Origin: Flavobacteriaceae bacterium
Lineage (GTDB): Bacteria; Bacteroidota; Bacteroidia; Flavobacteriales; Flavobacteriaceae
NCBI GenBank assembly: GCA_008081175.1
Contig: VMCW01000006.1
Location: 1-6,518, forward strand
Direction: 5' to 3'
DNA length: 6,518 bases
This document shows positions 1 through 6,518 of the stretch, piece after piece. A model generated the notes under the pieces. That model did no database searches and was not told the origin of the DNA. It saw nothing but the letters and a program-made list of their open reading frames with translations. How positions within the stretch are numbered: position 1 is the stretch's first letter; the number at the start of each line of letters is the position of its first letter. The position numbers and the translations under genes are program-made.

Positions 1-1054
1 GATCTGGGCGGATCAAAAAGGGACTATTGGTTGGCAAGCCGTTGGAATCGCCCCCGTTAGAAAAAACTTTAGTGGATTGGTTCCTGTCCCGGGAGATGGT
101 CGTTTCGAATGGGAAGGGTATTTGCCTATACTGGAAAAGCCCCATGATGTCAATCCTGAAAAAGGATATCTCGCCACGGCCAATCAAAATGTAACTCCAA
201 AAGAGTACCCCCACTGGGAGGCCATCGGTTATTCTTGGTCTGATCCCTACAGAGGAGATCGAATAGATGAGGTGCTTAGTAAGAACAACAATCTTAGCAT
301 TGAAGACCAAAAAGCATTACAGGTAGATGTAACCTCACTCCCTGCACAAACATTGATTCCCTTGTTGAAACCGCTTTCTTTTACTCCTTTTGAAGAAGCA
401 CTTAAAAATAAACTTCTGGGATGGGATTTTCGTTTGGAACCCAACTCCATTCCAGCAGCAATTTACGTTGCTTGGGAAAAGGAGCTCCTAGCAAACGCTC
501 AAGAGCAATTTATTCCAGATGAGGTAAAACCGTATTTGTCCTCTTTACAGTTGAAACGGATTTTGGATTGGATCGAAACGCTAGAAGGCCCATTTACTGA
601 ACCCAAAAAAAGAGAAGCCTTTTTGGTGACTACTTTTCAAGCGGCCATTGCAGACTTAAAAAACCGCCTTGGTGAAGATCCCAACCAATGGCAGTACGGT
701 CAAGCGGCAAACAAACATACCTCACTGACCCACGCACTAGGATCAGTGGCCAATGCAGCTGCAGCAGAACAACTCAATTTAGCTCCCCTGCCCCGTGGAG
801 GGAATGGATACACCCCTGGCTCTACAGGAAGCAATTACCGTCAAAGTAGTGGTGCTAGCTTTCGCATGATTGTTTCTACAGGAGACTGGGACACTGCTGT
901 AGGTACCAATGCTCCTGGACAATCCGGTGACCCAGAAAGCCCCTTCTATGACAATCTGTACAAAGATTGGGCAGAAGACGTCTATTTTCCGGTATATTTT
1001 TCCAAACAAAAAATACAATCGGTCACCTACAAAAAAACACTTTTGACTCCCTAA
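1..1054 (+). CDS. Penicillin acylase family protein (S45 Ntn-hydrolase), 3' part only
   Basis: The frame is open from base 2 to a TAA at 1052-1054 and gives 350 residues, so the true start lies left of the window and the TTG at 77 is internal. Relatives are roughly 800 residues, exported, and self-cleaved into alpha and beta chains. They hydrolyse amides such as beta-lactam side chains or acyl-homoserine lactones. Only the C-terminal part of the beta chain is here; the signal peptide, alpha chain, linker and nucleophilic serine are missing. Family signatures seen are GWQAVGIAP near the left edge, VPVPGDGRFEWEGY (80-121), ATANQNV (173-193, probably including the oxyanion-hole Asn at 182-184), DPYRGDRI (242-265), and late RMIVSTGDWD and GQSGDPESPFYDN. 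The C-terminal order GxGYTP, RMIV, PGQSG, W, PVYFS is typical of a full-length end, so nothing suggests decay. There is no cysteine in the visible part, as is common for periplasmic proteins. The substrate cannot be deduced. The family is secure. Confidence 0.9.
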   Translation, partial: IWADQKGTIGWQAVGIAPVRKNFSGLVPVPGDGRFEWEGYLPILEKPHDVNPEKGYLATANQNVTPKEYPHWEAIGYSWSDPYRGDRIDEVLSKNNNLSIEDQKALQVDVTSLPAQTLIPLLKPLSFTPFEEALKNKLLGWDFRLEPNSIPAAIYVAWEKELLANAQEQFIPDEVKPYLSSLQLKRILDWIETLEGPFTEPKKREAFLVTTFQAAIADLKNRLGEDPNQWQYGQAANKHTSLTHALGSVANAAAAEQLNLAPLPRGGNGYTPGSTGSNYRQSSGASFRMIVSTGDWDTAVGTNAPGQSGDPESPFYDNLYKDWAEDVYFPVYFSKQKIQSVTYKKTLLTP

Positions 1055-3549
1055 TTTCTTGATTTAGGAACTCCCATTTCACTTCCTAAAAAGAGGGCGT
1101 TTAAAAACATTCTATTTGTACCATAGGCTGTTCCTCTAAAGTTTGGGTTTTCTGCAAAAAGGATCACCCTTCCTTTACCTAGACTACTCACAATCACTGG
1201 TGCTGCTTTGGGTAGGAACTGCGTTCTGATTTTTTTGGATATATACCCATCTATATGTGGATTTTTATCATAAACAACGGGAGTTCCATACTCGCTTTTG
1301 CTGGGCTGTAACCAAACCAGGTTGTTTTTGTAAAGACTAATGGCTTTTGAGGTATAACCAAAAGCTAAGGGATGAGTTAGATCCATATTCCCTTTAACAA
1401 ATACGCCTCCCAATTGTTCTCTTCCCAGGTTTTCTGGTGCATCTACATAGGGTTTTTGGCTGGTTTTATTCAAACTGTCTTTGGGCTGAATCACAAGCTG
1501 CTCCTGAATAATTTTGTGTTTTATAAGGGCTGTGGTTGCCGTTCCCTGTGCTATAATCGTATTCCCTTGTTCCACCCAGGTCTTTAACTTCTGAATCGTT
1601 TTTTCTTCCCATTTGTAATTTCCCGATACTAGCACCAAGGTGTTGTACTTTTCCAATGGAATTTGATTCAAAGAAGATTGCCTCACTTTAGTAATCGGCA
1701 TTCCTACGCGTGTATCCAAGAGGTGCCACACCTCACCCGCTTCATAAGAACTCACTCCATCTCCTATAAGCATTAACGCCTTTGGTTTTTGGACTGGCTG
1801 AATGTAGCGGCTTCCTAAGTCTATTCCAGAAACATTATAACCGGTGGTTAAAGCATCTATTTGAACTTCAAAATGCGCTTGGGCCTGCTTTAAAACATTA
1901 AAAATTTGATCCGTACTTTTCTTTTGTGGAGCTACCGGAATCACTAAAGAGCCAAAGGCATAAGCTCCTTTTTCTTTTGTCGAAAAAGGCTTATAAGCCG
2001 CAGCTACTGTGAGATCCTTTTCTTGTAAAAAGTATATGAGCGCAGGAAGCTTATAATCCGTACTATTTACAACATAAGCATAATTAGACTTTTTGAGTGG
2101 TTCTAAAAGAGTATTTGTTGTCGTTTCTTCCGCTATACTATTGGGAAGTTTGGTAACCGCTTTGTACTTGATGTTGTAAAAGTTTGCTACGGACCACGCA
2201 GAAGCATCGTAATACACGCTGTCCCTATAGCTGTCATAGGTTTCGAAAAAAGTCTGTACCATTCGATACTGTGGTTGTTCAGTGGGAACTGCGTAGCTGT
2301 TTTCTCCTGTAGTAATCACTTTTACCTGATGGCGATAGAGCTTATCAAGAAAGGCGTTTCTTTTGTTTCGATCAGGTTCTGTGAACGCATACGCTTTAAT
2401 CTTGCTTTGTTTACTTCTAGTTAGTGCGCTTTCAAAAAACACTTTTTGATAGTCTCGTAGTAGGGCTTTGTTTTCTACTGCTGCTTGAACTGTTGCCAAA
2501 CTGGAAACATACTGATTTCTAATGGTAAAGGGGAAAGTTATGTATCCATAATCTGTTTTTTGTTTTAATCCTCTTGAGCTTGCCTGCTCAAAAAGTAAGC
2601 CCAGTCCTCCTTGTAAATCAGGATACGAAGACCCGTATCCTGGATATGTACCATCAAAAACTTCTTTTGTAAAATATAAGGACCCTAAACTGTCCAAGTT
2701 TTTTGAAAAATAACCGGCAAACAATTCATTAAGTACTGTATAGTTTTCTTTAGGCATGATGGGGTCCAAAGAACCATTGGCCTTCATGGGCTCGAAAAAA
2801 TAAGTGCTTTGGCTACCCATTTCATGGAAATCTGTTACCACATTGGGATACCACTGGTGGTACCAATTTAATTTTCCTTGACTTTCTGGATTGATGGCCA
2901 AGAGCCAATCGCGATTTAAATCAAACCAATAATGGTTGGTTCTCCCCCTAGGCCAGGCTTCATTGTGTTCTGCGTCGAGAGGGTCTGAAACCAAAGGAGA
3001 TCCCTTGTAGCTGTTAGCCCACTGGGTATGTCTGTCTCTCCCGTCTGGATTAATCGTTGGGTCGATAAAAATGATTGCATTTTCTCGAAATGATTGTATT
3101 TGCGGATTTTCAGAGGCGACAAGTGTGTAGGCCGCCAACAAAGCCGCTTCAGAAGAAGAGGGTTCGTTTCCGTGAACATTATAGGCCAAATTGACGATTA
3201 CCGGTACGTCTGGCTGTTTTTCTAATTTCCCTTGGGCATAGTCCAAATGTTTTTTTTGTATGGCTTCTATTTGTGCTAAATTTTCTTTTGAGCTTACAAT
3301 GAGCATGGTGAGTTTTCTGCCTTCGTGCGTTTTACCATAAAAACTTATCTGAGCACGGTCTGACTGTGTGGCCAAGCTTTGGAAATAACTTACAATTTGA
3401 TCGTGTCGGGTATGTTGGGACCCTATTTCGTATTCCAAAAAAGTTTCTGGAGCGGGTATCTTTGTTTGAAAAGGCTCATAGCGTTCGGTAAAATAGGATT
3501 GGCCCAAGGCAAGATGAGCCCCAAAAAAAATCAAAAATAGAATTCTCAT
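1051..3549 (-). CDS. Secreted M14 family zinc carboxypeptidase-like protein with C-terminal GATase-like domain
   Basis: This is an 832-residue exported metallopeptidase, read from ATG at 3549 to TAG at 1053-1051. A signal peptide covers about residues 1-16 (MRILFLIFFGAHLALG, cleavage before QS), giving periplasmic or secreted location. The M14 domain spans about 40-365. It has zinc ligands His126 and Glu129 (HGNE) and His242 (DFHE), substrate-binding Asn212-Arg213 (FDLNRDW), NPDGR at 167-171, and catalytic Glu321 (LLFEQ), so it should be active. Family members remove C-terminal residues or process peptides; the substrate here is unknown. A second part from about 588 (KPKALMLIGDG) resembles a class I glutamine amidotransferase-like fold. 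It ends in GKGRVILFAENPNFRG near 791-806, typical of Bacteroidota M14 proteins. The whole protein has no cysteine, so that domain cannot be a Cys amidotransferase. An upstream TTG at 3567 would add six residues, but it lies inside a promoter -7 match (3572-3565), so ATG 3549 is preferred. The gene follows aconitase on the same strand, separated by a terminator, and converges on the acylase with a 4-base overlap. Confidence 0.92.
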   Translation of the reverse strand: MRILFLIFFGAHLALGQSYFTERYEPFQTKIPAPETFLEYEIGSQHTRHDQIVSYFQSLATQSDRAQISFYGKTHEGRKLTMLIVSSKENLAQIEAIQKKHLDYAQGKLEKQPDVPVIVNLAYNVHGNEPSSSEAALLAAYTLVASENPQIQSFRENAIIFIDPTINPDGRDRHTQWANSYKGSPLVSDPLDAEHNEAWPRGRTNHYWFDLNRDWLLAINPESQGKLNWYHQWYPNVVTDFHEMGSQSTYFFEPMKANGSLDPIMPKENYTVLNELFAGYFSKNLDSLGSLYFTKEVFDGTYPGYGSSYPDLQGGLGLLFEQASSRGLKQKTDYGYITFPFTIRNQYVSSLATVQAAVENKALLRDYQKVFFESALTRSKQSKIKAYAFTEPDRNKRNAFLDKLYRHQVKVITTGENSYAVPTEQPQYRMVQTFFETYDSYRDSVYYDASAWSVANFYNIKYKAVTKLPNSIAEETTTNTLLEPLKKSNYAYVVNSTDYKLPALIYFLQEKDLTVAAAYKPFSTKEKGAYAFGSLVIPVAPQKKSTDQIFNVLKQAQAHFEVQIDALTTGYNVSGIDLGSRYIQPVQKPKALMLIGDGVSSYEAGEVWHLLDTRVGMPITKVRQSSLNQIPLEKYNTLVLVSGNYKWEEKTIQKLKTWVEQGNTIIAQGTATTALIKHKIIQEQLVIQPKDSLNKTSQKPYVDAPENLGREQLGGVFVKGNMDLTHPLAFGYTSKAISLYKNNLVWLQPSKSEYGTPVVYDKNPHIDGYISKKIRTQFLPKAAPVIVSSLGKGRVILFAENPNFRGTAYGTNRMFLNALFLGSEMGVPKSRN
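1063..1090. repeat. 8-bp inverted repeat near the convergent gene ends
   Basis: TTTAGGAA (1063-1070) and TTCCTAAA (1083-1090) are perfect reverse complements around a 12-base spacer. The repeat lies in the last codons of the peptidase gene and 8 bases beyond the acylase stop. It could form a modest hairpin in either transcript. There is no T-run directly after it on either strand, so it is not a canonical terminator. It may be chance in coding sequence. Confidence 0.35.
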
Positions 3550-3564
3550 AAATGTGCTTTGTTT

Positions 3565-3593
3565 CAAAGCTACACCTTTTTCTTTAAAGCAAA
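3565..3593 (-). promoter_or_regulatory. Bacteroidota-type promoter for the M14 peptidase gene
   Basis: Read on the - strand, TTTG (3593-3590) is followed by a 17-base spacer and TAGCTTTG (3572-3565). This matches the known Flavobacterium pattern TTG, 17-23 bases, TAnnTTTG. The -7 element ends 15 bases before the ATG at 3549, so the leader would be very short. The -33 element lies in the T-run of the aconitase terminator. Transcription should begin downstream of the TTG at 3567, which argues against that codon as a start. The site is predicted from motif match only. Confidence 0.65.
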
Positions 3594-3630
3594 AAGAACC
3601 TGTATATCCTCTGGGAATACAGGTTCTTTT
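3592..3630 (-). terminator. Rho-independent terminator after aconitase
   Basis: AAAAGAACCTGTAT (3592-3605) and ATACAGGTTCTTTT (3617-3630) are perfect 14-base reverse complements. The stem extends inward by a TCC/GGA pairing (3607-3609 with 3614-3616), closing on the tetraloop TCTG with one unpaired A at 3606. On the - strand the stem runs into five Ts (3595-3591), the classical layout for ending the aconitase transcript, whose stop codon is 27 bases upstream. The A/T ends of the stem also leave four Ts on the + strand, so it could work in both directions. Confidence 0.88.
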
Positions 3631-3657
3631 ACGGTAAATAGATCGATCTTTTGCGTC

Positions 3658-5925
3658 TTAAGCGCGGTTTTGCTTTTTGATCAAATTAAGCGCTGACCCC
3701 TCTTTAAACCACTCGATTTGCTGTGCGTTATAAGAATGATTTGCTTGAATCGTGTCTTGGGAACCGTCTGCGTGATCAATGATAATAGTCAAGGGTTTCC
3801 CAGGAGCAAACGCATTCAAATCTACAAAGTTAAAAGTATCGTCTTCTTGGATGAGGTCGTAATCTGCTTCGTTAGCAAAAGTAATGCCCAGCATCCCTTG
3901 TTTTTTTAAGTTGGTTTCGTGAATACGTGCAAAAGATTTAACTAGAACGACTTTAACTCCAAGAAAGCGAGGTTCCATTGCAGCGTGTTCTCGGGAGGAT
4001 CCTTCTCCGTAGTTGTGGTCTCCTACCACTACGGTTTCAATTCCCGCTGCTTTATATTGACGTTGTACGTCTGGTACTCCGCCGTATTCTCCTGTCAGCT
4101 GATTTTTAACAAAATTGGTTTTTTGATTGAAGGCATTGACTGCGCCTATGAGGCAGTTGTTCGAAATGTTATCTAAATGACCACGAAAACGCAGCCATGG
4201 CCCTGCCATAGAAATATGATCTGTGGTACATTTTCCAAAAGCCTTGATCAACAATTTTGCCCCTGTTATATTTTCACCATCCCAAGGAGCGAAAGGTGTT
4301 AAAATTTGTAAGCGTTCAGAATCTTCTTTTACCTCAACCTTCACTTGAGAACCGTCTTCAACAGGAGCGAGATAGCCGTTGTCTTCTACATCAAACCCTT
4401 TAGGAGGTAGTTCCATCCCTGTTGGTGGATCCAGTTTAACTTCTTCTCCTTCTTGGTTAATTAAGGTGTCTGTTAGTGGATTGAAATCCAAACGCCCAGA
4501 GATTGCAACTGCAGCTACCATTTCTGGAGAGGCTACAAAGGCATGCGTATTTGGGTTTCCGTCTGCTCTTTTTGAAAAGTTGCGGTTAAAGGAATGAATG
4601 ATTGAGTTTTTTTCTTGTTTATCTGCACCTTCGCGAGCCCATTGCCCAATACAAGGACCACAAGCATTGGTGAAAATAGTTGCATCGAGCTCTTCAAAAA
4701 TCTGAAGTAATCCATCTCGCTCTGCCGTGTAGCGCACTTGTTCCGATCCTGGATTGATTCCAAATTCAGCCTTGGTAACCAGCTTTTTCTCTACTGCTTG
4801 TTTTGCAATGGAAGCGGCTCTAGAAAGGTCTTCATAGGAGGAATTTGTACAAGAACCGATCAATCCCCATTCTACTTTTAGGGGCCATTCGTTTTCCTTT
4901 GCAACTTTAGACATTTCTGCAACAGGAGTGGCCAGGTCTGGAGTAAAAGGGCCGTTGAGGTGTGGACTAAGCGTGTCCAGATCAATTTCGATCACTTGGT
5001 CAAAATATTGTTCTGGGTTTTGATATACTTCAGGGTCAGCGGTAAGGTGTTCTTTTACAGTATTGGCTGCGTCTGCTACATCATCTCTACCGGTAGCACG
5101 TAGATAGCGCTCCATAGAGGCATCGTATCCGAAGGTAGAGGTCGTTGCGCCTACCTCTGCTCCCATATTACAAATTGTTCCTTTTCCAGTACAAGACATG
5201 GCTTCTGCTCCTTCTCCGAAGTATTCGATAATCGCTCCTGTCCCTCCTTTTACGGTTAGGATACCTGCAACTTTTAAAATTACATCTTTAGGGGCCGTCC
5301 AACCGTTTAATTTACCTGTGAGTTTTACTCCTATCAATTTTGGAAATTTTAACTCCCACGGCATATCCGCCATGACATCTACGGCATCTGCTCCACCTAC
5401 CCCTATGGCAACCATTCCTAGGCCTCCTGCGTTTACGGTGTGAGAATCTGTTCCTATCATCATTCCTCCAGGAAAGGCATAGTTTTCAAGGACTACCTGG
5501 TGGATAATTCCTGCTCCTGGTTTCCAAAATCCGATGCCGTATTTATTCGATACCGATTCTAGGAAGTTAAAAACTTCTGCAGAGGTGCTGTTAGCAGATT
5601 TTAAATCTTCCGCTGCCCCTGTTTTGGCTTGAATCAAATGATCACAGTGAACCGTGGTCGGCACAGCAACTTTCGCCTTTCCCGCTTGCATGAATTGCAA
5701 GAGTGCCATTTGTGCAGTTGCGTCCTGACAAGCAATACGGTCTGGAGCAAAATCTACATAATCTTTTCCTCGATCAAAAGCACGATCTGAGGTTCCATCC
5801 CAAAGATGGGCATACAAAATTTTCTCTGCTGCGGTTAACGGTCTGCCAGTTAATTTTCTAGCTGCCTCTACGCGTTCTTCCAAGCGCGCGTAAACTGCCT
5901 TGATCATTTCAATATCAAAAGCCAT
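3658..5925 (-). CDS. Aconitate hydratase, mitochondrial type
   Basis: This cytoplasmic TCA-cycle enzyme interconverts citrate and isocitrate through cis-aconitate using a [4Fe-4S] cluster. From ATG at 5925 to TAA at 3660-3658 it has 755 residues, the usual length in Flavobacteriia. Cluster ligands are Cys359 (GSCTNS) and Cys422 and Cys425 (TNACGPCIG). Other active-site motifs are HCDHLIQA (Asp95, His96), GTDSHT (160-162), SFNRNFSKR (Arg448, Arg453), PWLRFRGHLD (Arg581) and GEGSSREHAA (Ser643, Ser644, Arg645). Domains 1-3 span about 25-470, and after a linker the swivel domain covers roughly 540-680. All expected residues are present. A TTG at 5949 would add eight residues (MHKPKRNP), but it is the tail of a TAATTTTG promoter match, and MAFDIEMIK is the usual family start, so ATG 5925 is chosen. 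The leader is A-rich with no Shine-Dalgarno match. The gene has its own promoter-like element and a strong terminator, so it is probably monocistronic. Bacterial naming of acn genes varies, so no symbol is given. Confidence 0.97.
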   Translation of the reverse strand: MAFDIEMIKAVYARLEERVEAARKLTGRPLTAAEKILYAHLWDGTSDRAFDRGKDYVDFAPDRIACQDATAQMALLQFMQAGKAKVAVPTTVHCDHLIQAKTGAAEDLKSANSTSAEVFNFLESVSNKYGIGFWKPGAGIIHQVVLENYAFPGGMMIGTDSHTVNAGGLGMVAIGVGGADAVDVMADMPWELKFPKLIGVKLTGKLNGWTAPKDVILKVAGILTVKGGTGAIIEYFGEGAEAMSCTGKGTICNMGAEVGATTSTFGYDASMERYLRATGRDDVADAANTVKEHLTADPEVYQNPEQYFDQVIEIDLDTLSPHLNGPFTPDLATPVAEMSKVAKENEWPLKVEWGLIGSCTNSSYEDLSRAASIAKQAVEKKLVTKAEFGINPGSEQVRYTAERDGLLQIFEELDATIFTNACGPCIGQWAREGADKQEKNSIIHSFNRNFSKRADGNPNTHAFVASPEMVAAVAISGRLDFNPLTDTLINQEGEEVKLDPPTGMELPPKGFDVEDNGYLAPVEDGSQVKVEVKEDSERLQILTPFAPWDGENITGAKLLIKAFGKCTTDHISMAGPWLRFRGHLDNISNNCLIGAVNAFNQKTNFVKNQLTGEYGGVPDVQRQYKAAGIETVVVGDHNYGEGSSREHAAMEPRFLGVKVVLVKSFARIHETNLKKQGMLGITFANEADYDLIQEDDTFNFVDLNAFAPGKPLTIIIDHADGSQDTIQANHSYNAQQIEWFKEGSALNLIKKQNRA

Positions 5926-5946
5926 AGGATTTCTTTTTGGTTTGTG

Positions 5947-5954
5947 CAAAATTA
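5947..5954 (-). promoter_or_regulatory. Candidate -7 promoter element for aconitase
   Basis: On the - strand 5954-5947 reads TAATTTTG, an exact match to the Bacteroidota -7 consensus TAnnTTTG. It ends 21 bases before the ATG at 5925. I find no TTG at the expected 17-23 base distance upstream, so the -33 part is weak or absent. The match is supported mainly by position and by the parallel with the peptidase promoter. Confidence 0.5.
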
Positions 5955-6180
5955 CAAAATAAAGTGGTTGCTAGATTCTTGATTTACTGAATAAATTCTC
6001 ACGATTTGAAATGTGTTTGCTGATCCAATCCTAGCAAAATTGCAGCATGATATTCGTTGATAATTTATATTTATGTATCTTACTGATTACTAAAAACAAA
6101 TCGTCATAGTCAAGGATTTATTGGGTTTAAGCGTGGTTCCTGTATTAGCAATGTAGATCAGCTTTATTTTTAAATTATCC

Positions 6181-6188
6181 TAACTTTG
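6181..6188 (+). promoter_or_regulatory. Candidate -7 promoter element for the GH43 gene
   Basis: TAACTTTG at 6181-6188 is an exact TAnnTTTG match and ends 17 bases before the ATG at 6206. No TTG stands 17-23 bases upstream of it, so the -33 element is not evident. A promoter needing an activator would fit an inducible carbohydrate gene, but this is inference. Confidence 0.5.
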
Positions 6189-6205
6189 TTAAAACTTAAG
6201 ATTTT

Positions 6206-6518
6206 ATGAGCGTTAAAAAGTGGGGGACAATACTCTTTGTTCTGTGTTTATATTCTTGCCAGAATAACAAACAACTCGAATCAGTTAAAACTTCAAAAAA
6301 CCCTATTGCAGATGGGTGGTATGCTGATCCTGAAGGAATTGTCTTTGGAAATAAATACTGGATCTTTCCTACCTTTTCTGCTAAATATGAAGATCAAGTC
6401 TTTTTGGATGCTTTTTCATCCAAAGATTTGGTGCATTGGGAAAAACACAACCGTGTTTTAGACACTTCTGTGATTAAATGGGCTAAACAAGCAATGTGGG
6501 CTCCATCGGTTATTGAAA
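6206..6518 (+). CDS. Glycoside hydrolase family 43-like lipoprotein, 5' part
   Basis: The ATG at 6206 opens a frame that runs off the right edge, giving 104 complete codons. Residues 1-18 are a lipoprotein signal: Lys-Lys, a hydrophobic stretch, then the lipobox LYSC with Cys18 as the lipid anchor. After Cys comes QNNKQ with no acidic cluster, so surface export is not indicated and a membrane-anchored periplasmic location is the safer reading. From residue 33, NPIADGWYADPEGIVFG matches the first blade of the GH43 five-bladed beta-propeller, with Asp41 in the ADP motif the likely catalytic base. DAFSSKDLVHW (68-78) and AMWAPSV (96-102) are also typical of the family. The second acidic modulator and the acid Glu lie beyond the window. 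Related enzymes cleave arabinose- or xylose-containing glycans, but the substrate cannot be set from this part. The family call is strong for so short a piece. A shorter frame overlapping it from 6237 is not real. Confidence 0.85.
   Translation, partial: MSVKKWGTILFVLCLYSCQNNKQLESVKTSKNPIADGWYADPEGIVFGNKYWIFPTFSAKYEDQVFLDAFSSKDLVHWEKHNRVLDTSVIKWAKQAMWAPSVIE

Larger units (their letters stand above)
5926..6205. other. Divergent intergenic region between aconitase and the GH43 gene
   Basis: This is 280 bases of AT-rich DNA between two divergently read genes, with promoter-like elements at 5947-5954 (- strand) and 6181-6188 (+ strand). I see no tRNA, no riboswitch I recognise, and no credible coding frame. 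An imperfect inverted repeat, TTTGCT (6016-6021) with AGCAAA (6033-6038), lies near the middle. GCTGATC (6019-6025) also recurs inverted as GATCAGC (6156-6162). Either could be a regulator site or chance. The length leaves room for regulation of the GH43 gene. Confidence 0.6.

Noticed and set aside
77..79. TTG at 77 as the acylase start
   Set aside because: The frame stays open to the window edge and the upstream residues (GWQAVGIAPVR) match the penicillin acylase family, so the codon is internal.
1031..1047. A-run then TTTTG on the + strand, giving a T7 run on the - strand after the peptidase stop, as a possible terminator
   Set aside because: Only a weak A/T stem precedes the T-run and it lies inside the acylase coding region, so it does not make a convincing terminator.
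3817..3832. Two tandem TAnnTTTG matches on the - strand inside aconitase
   Set aside because: They encode conserved-looking residues (NFVDL), sit far from any gene start, and are best explained by codon chance.
4379..5443. Frames of 72-81 residues on the opposite strand of aconitase
   Set aside because: They are antisense to a highly conserved enzyme, have low-complexity composition and match no family.
6047..6109. A 20-residue frame (MIFVDNLYLC...) in the intergenic region
   Set aside because: It is too short, AT-driven, and has no ribosome site or family signature.
1..6518. Search for CRISPR arrays, tRNAs, rRNAs, insertion sequences, attachment sites and retron-like RNAs
   Set aside because: No regularly spaced repeats, cloverleaf, transposase or reverse transcriptase was seen, and almost all of the DNA is explained by four ordinary genes.

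Overview
This window looks like ordinary chromosomal DNA of a Bacteroidota bacterium, most likely a member of the Flavobacteriaceae. Four things point there. The aconitase is of the mitochondrial type and about 755 residues long. The secreted M14 peptidase has the layout common in Flavobacteriia. The starts have A-rich leaders with no convincing Shine-Dalgarno sequence. Matches to the Bacteroidota promoter element TAnnTTTG lie just upstream of all three gene starts in the window. I cannot name the genus.

Layout from left to right. (1) The 3' part of a penicillin acylase family (S45, Ntn-hydrolase) gene runs on the + strand to 1054. (2) A secreted zinc carboxypeptidase-like protein (M14) follows on the - strand at 1051-3549, converging on the acylase so that the two stop codons interleave in CTAA. 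(3) A short gap holds a strong hairpin terminator (3592-3630), and the peptidase promoter overlaps its edge. (4) Aconitate hydratase lies on the - strand at 3658-5925 and ends just before that terminator. (5) A divergent, AT-rich intergenic region (5926-6205) carries a promoter-like element at each end. (6) The 5' end of a GH43-type glycoside hydrolase lipoprotein starts at 6206 on the + strand and runs off the window.

The genes do not form one pathway. Aconitase is a core TCA-cycle enzyme and appears to be transcribed alone. The acylase, the peptidase and the GH43 protein are exported hydrolases acting on amides, peptides and glycans, as is common in polymer-degrading Flavobacteriia. The GH43 gene could open a glycan-utilisation locus to the right, but that lies outside the window.

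I do not see a novel defence, mobile or RNA system here, and no tRNA, rRNA, CRISPR array or insertion sequence. The most informative details are in the signals. Both - strand genes can be extended upstream to a TTG codon, but in each case that TTG is the tail of a TAnnTTTG promoter element. I therefore chose the downstream ATG for both. The peptidase promoter is packed against the terminator of the upstream aconitase gene.
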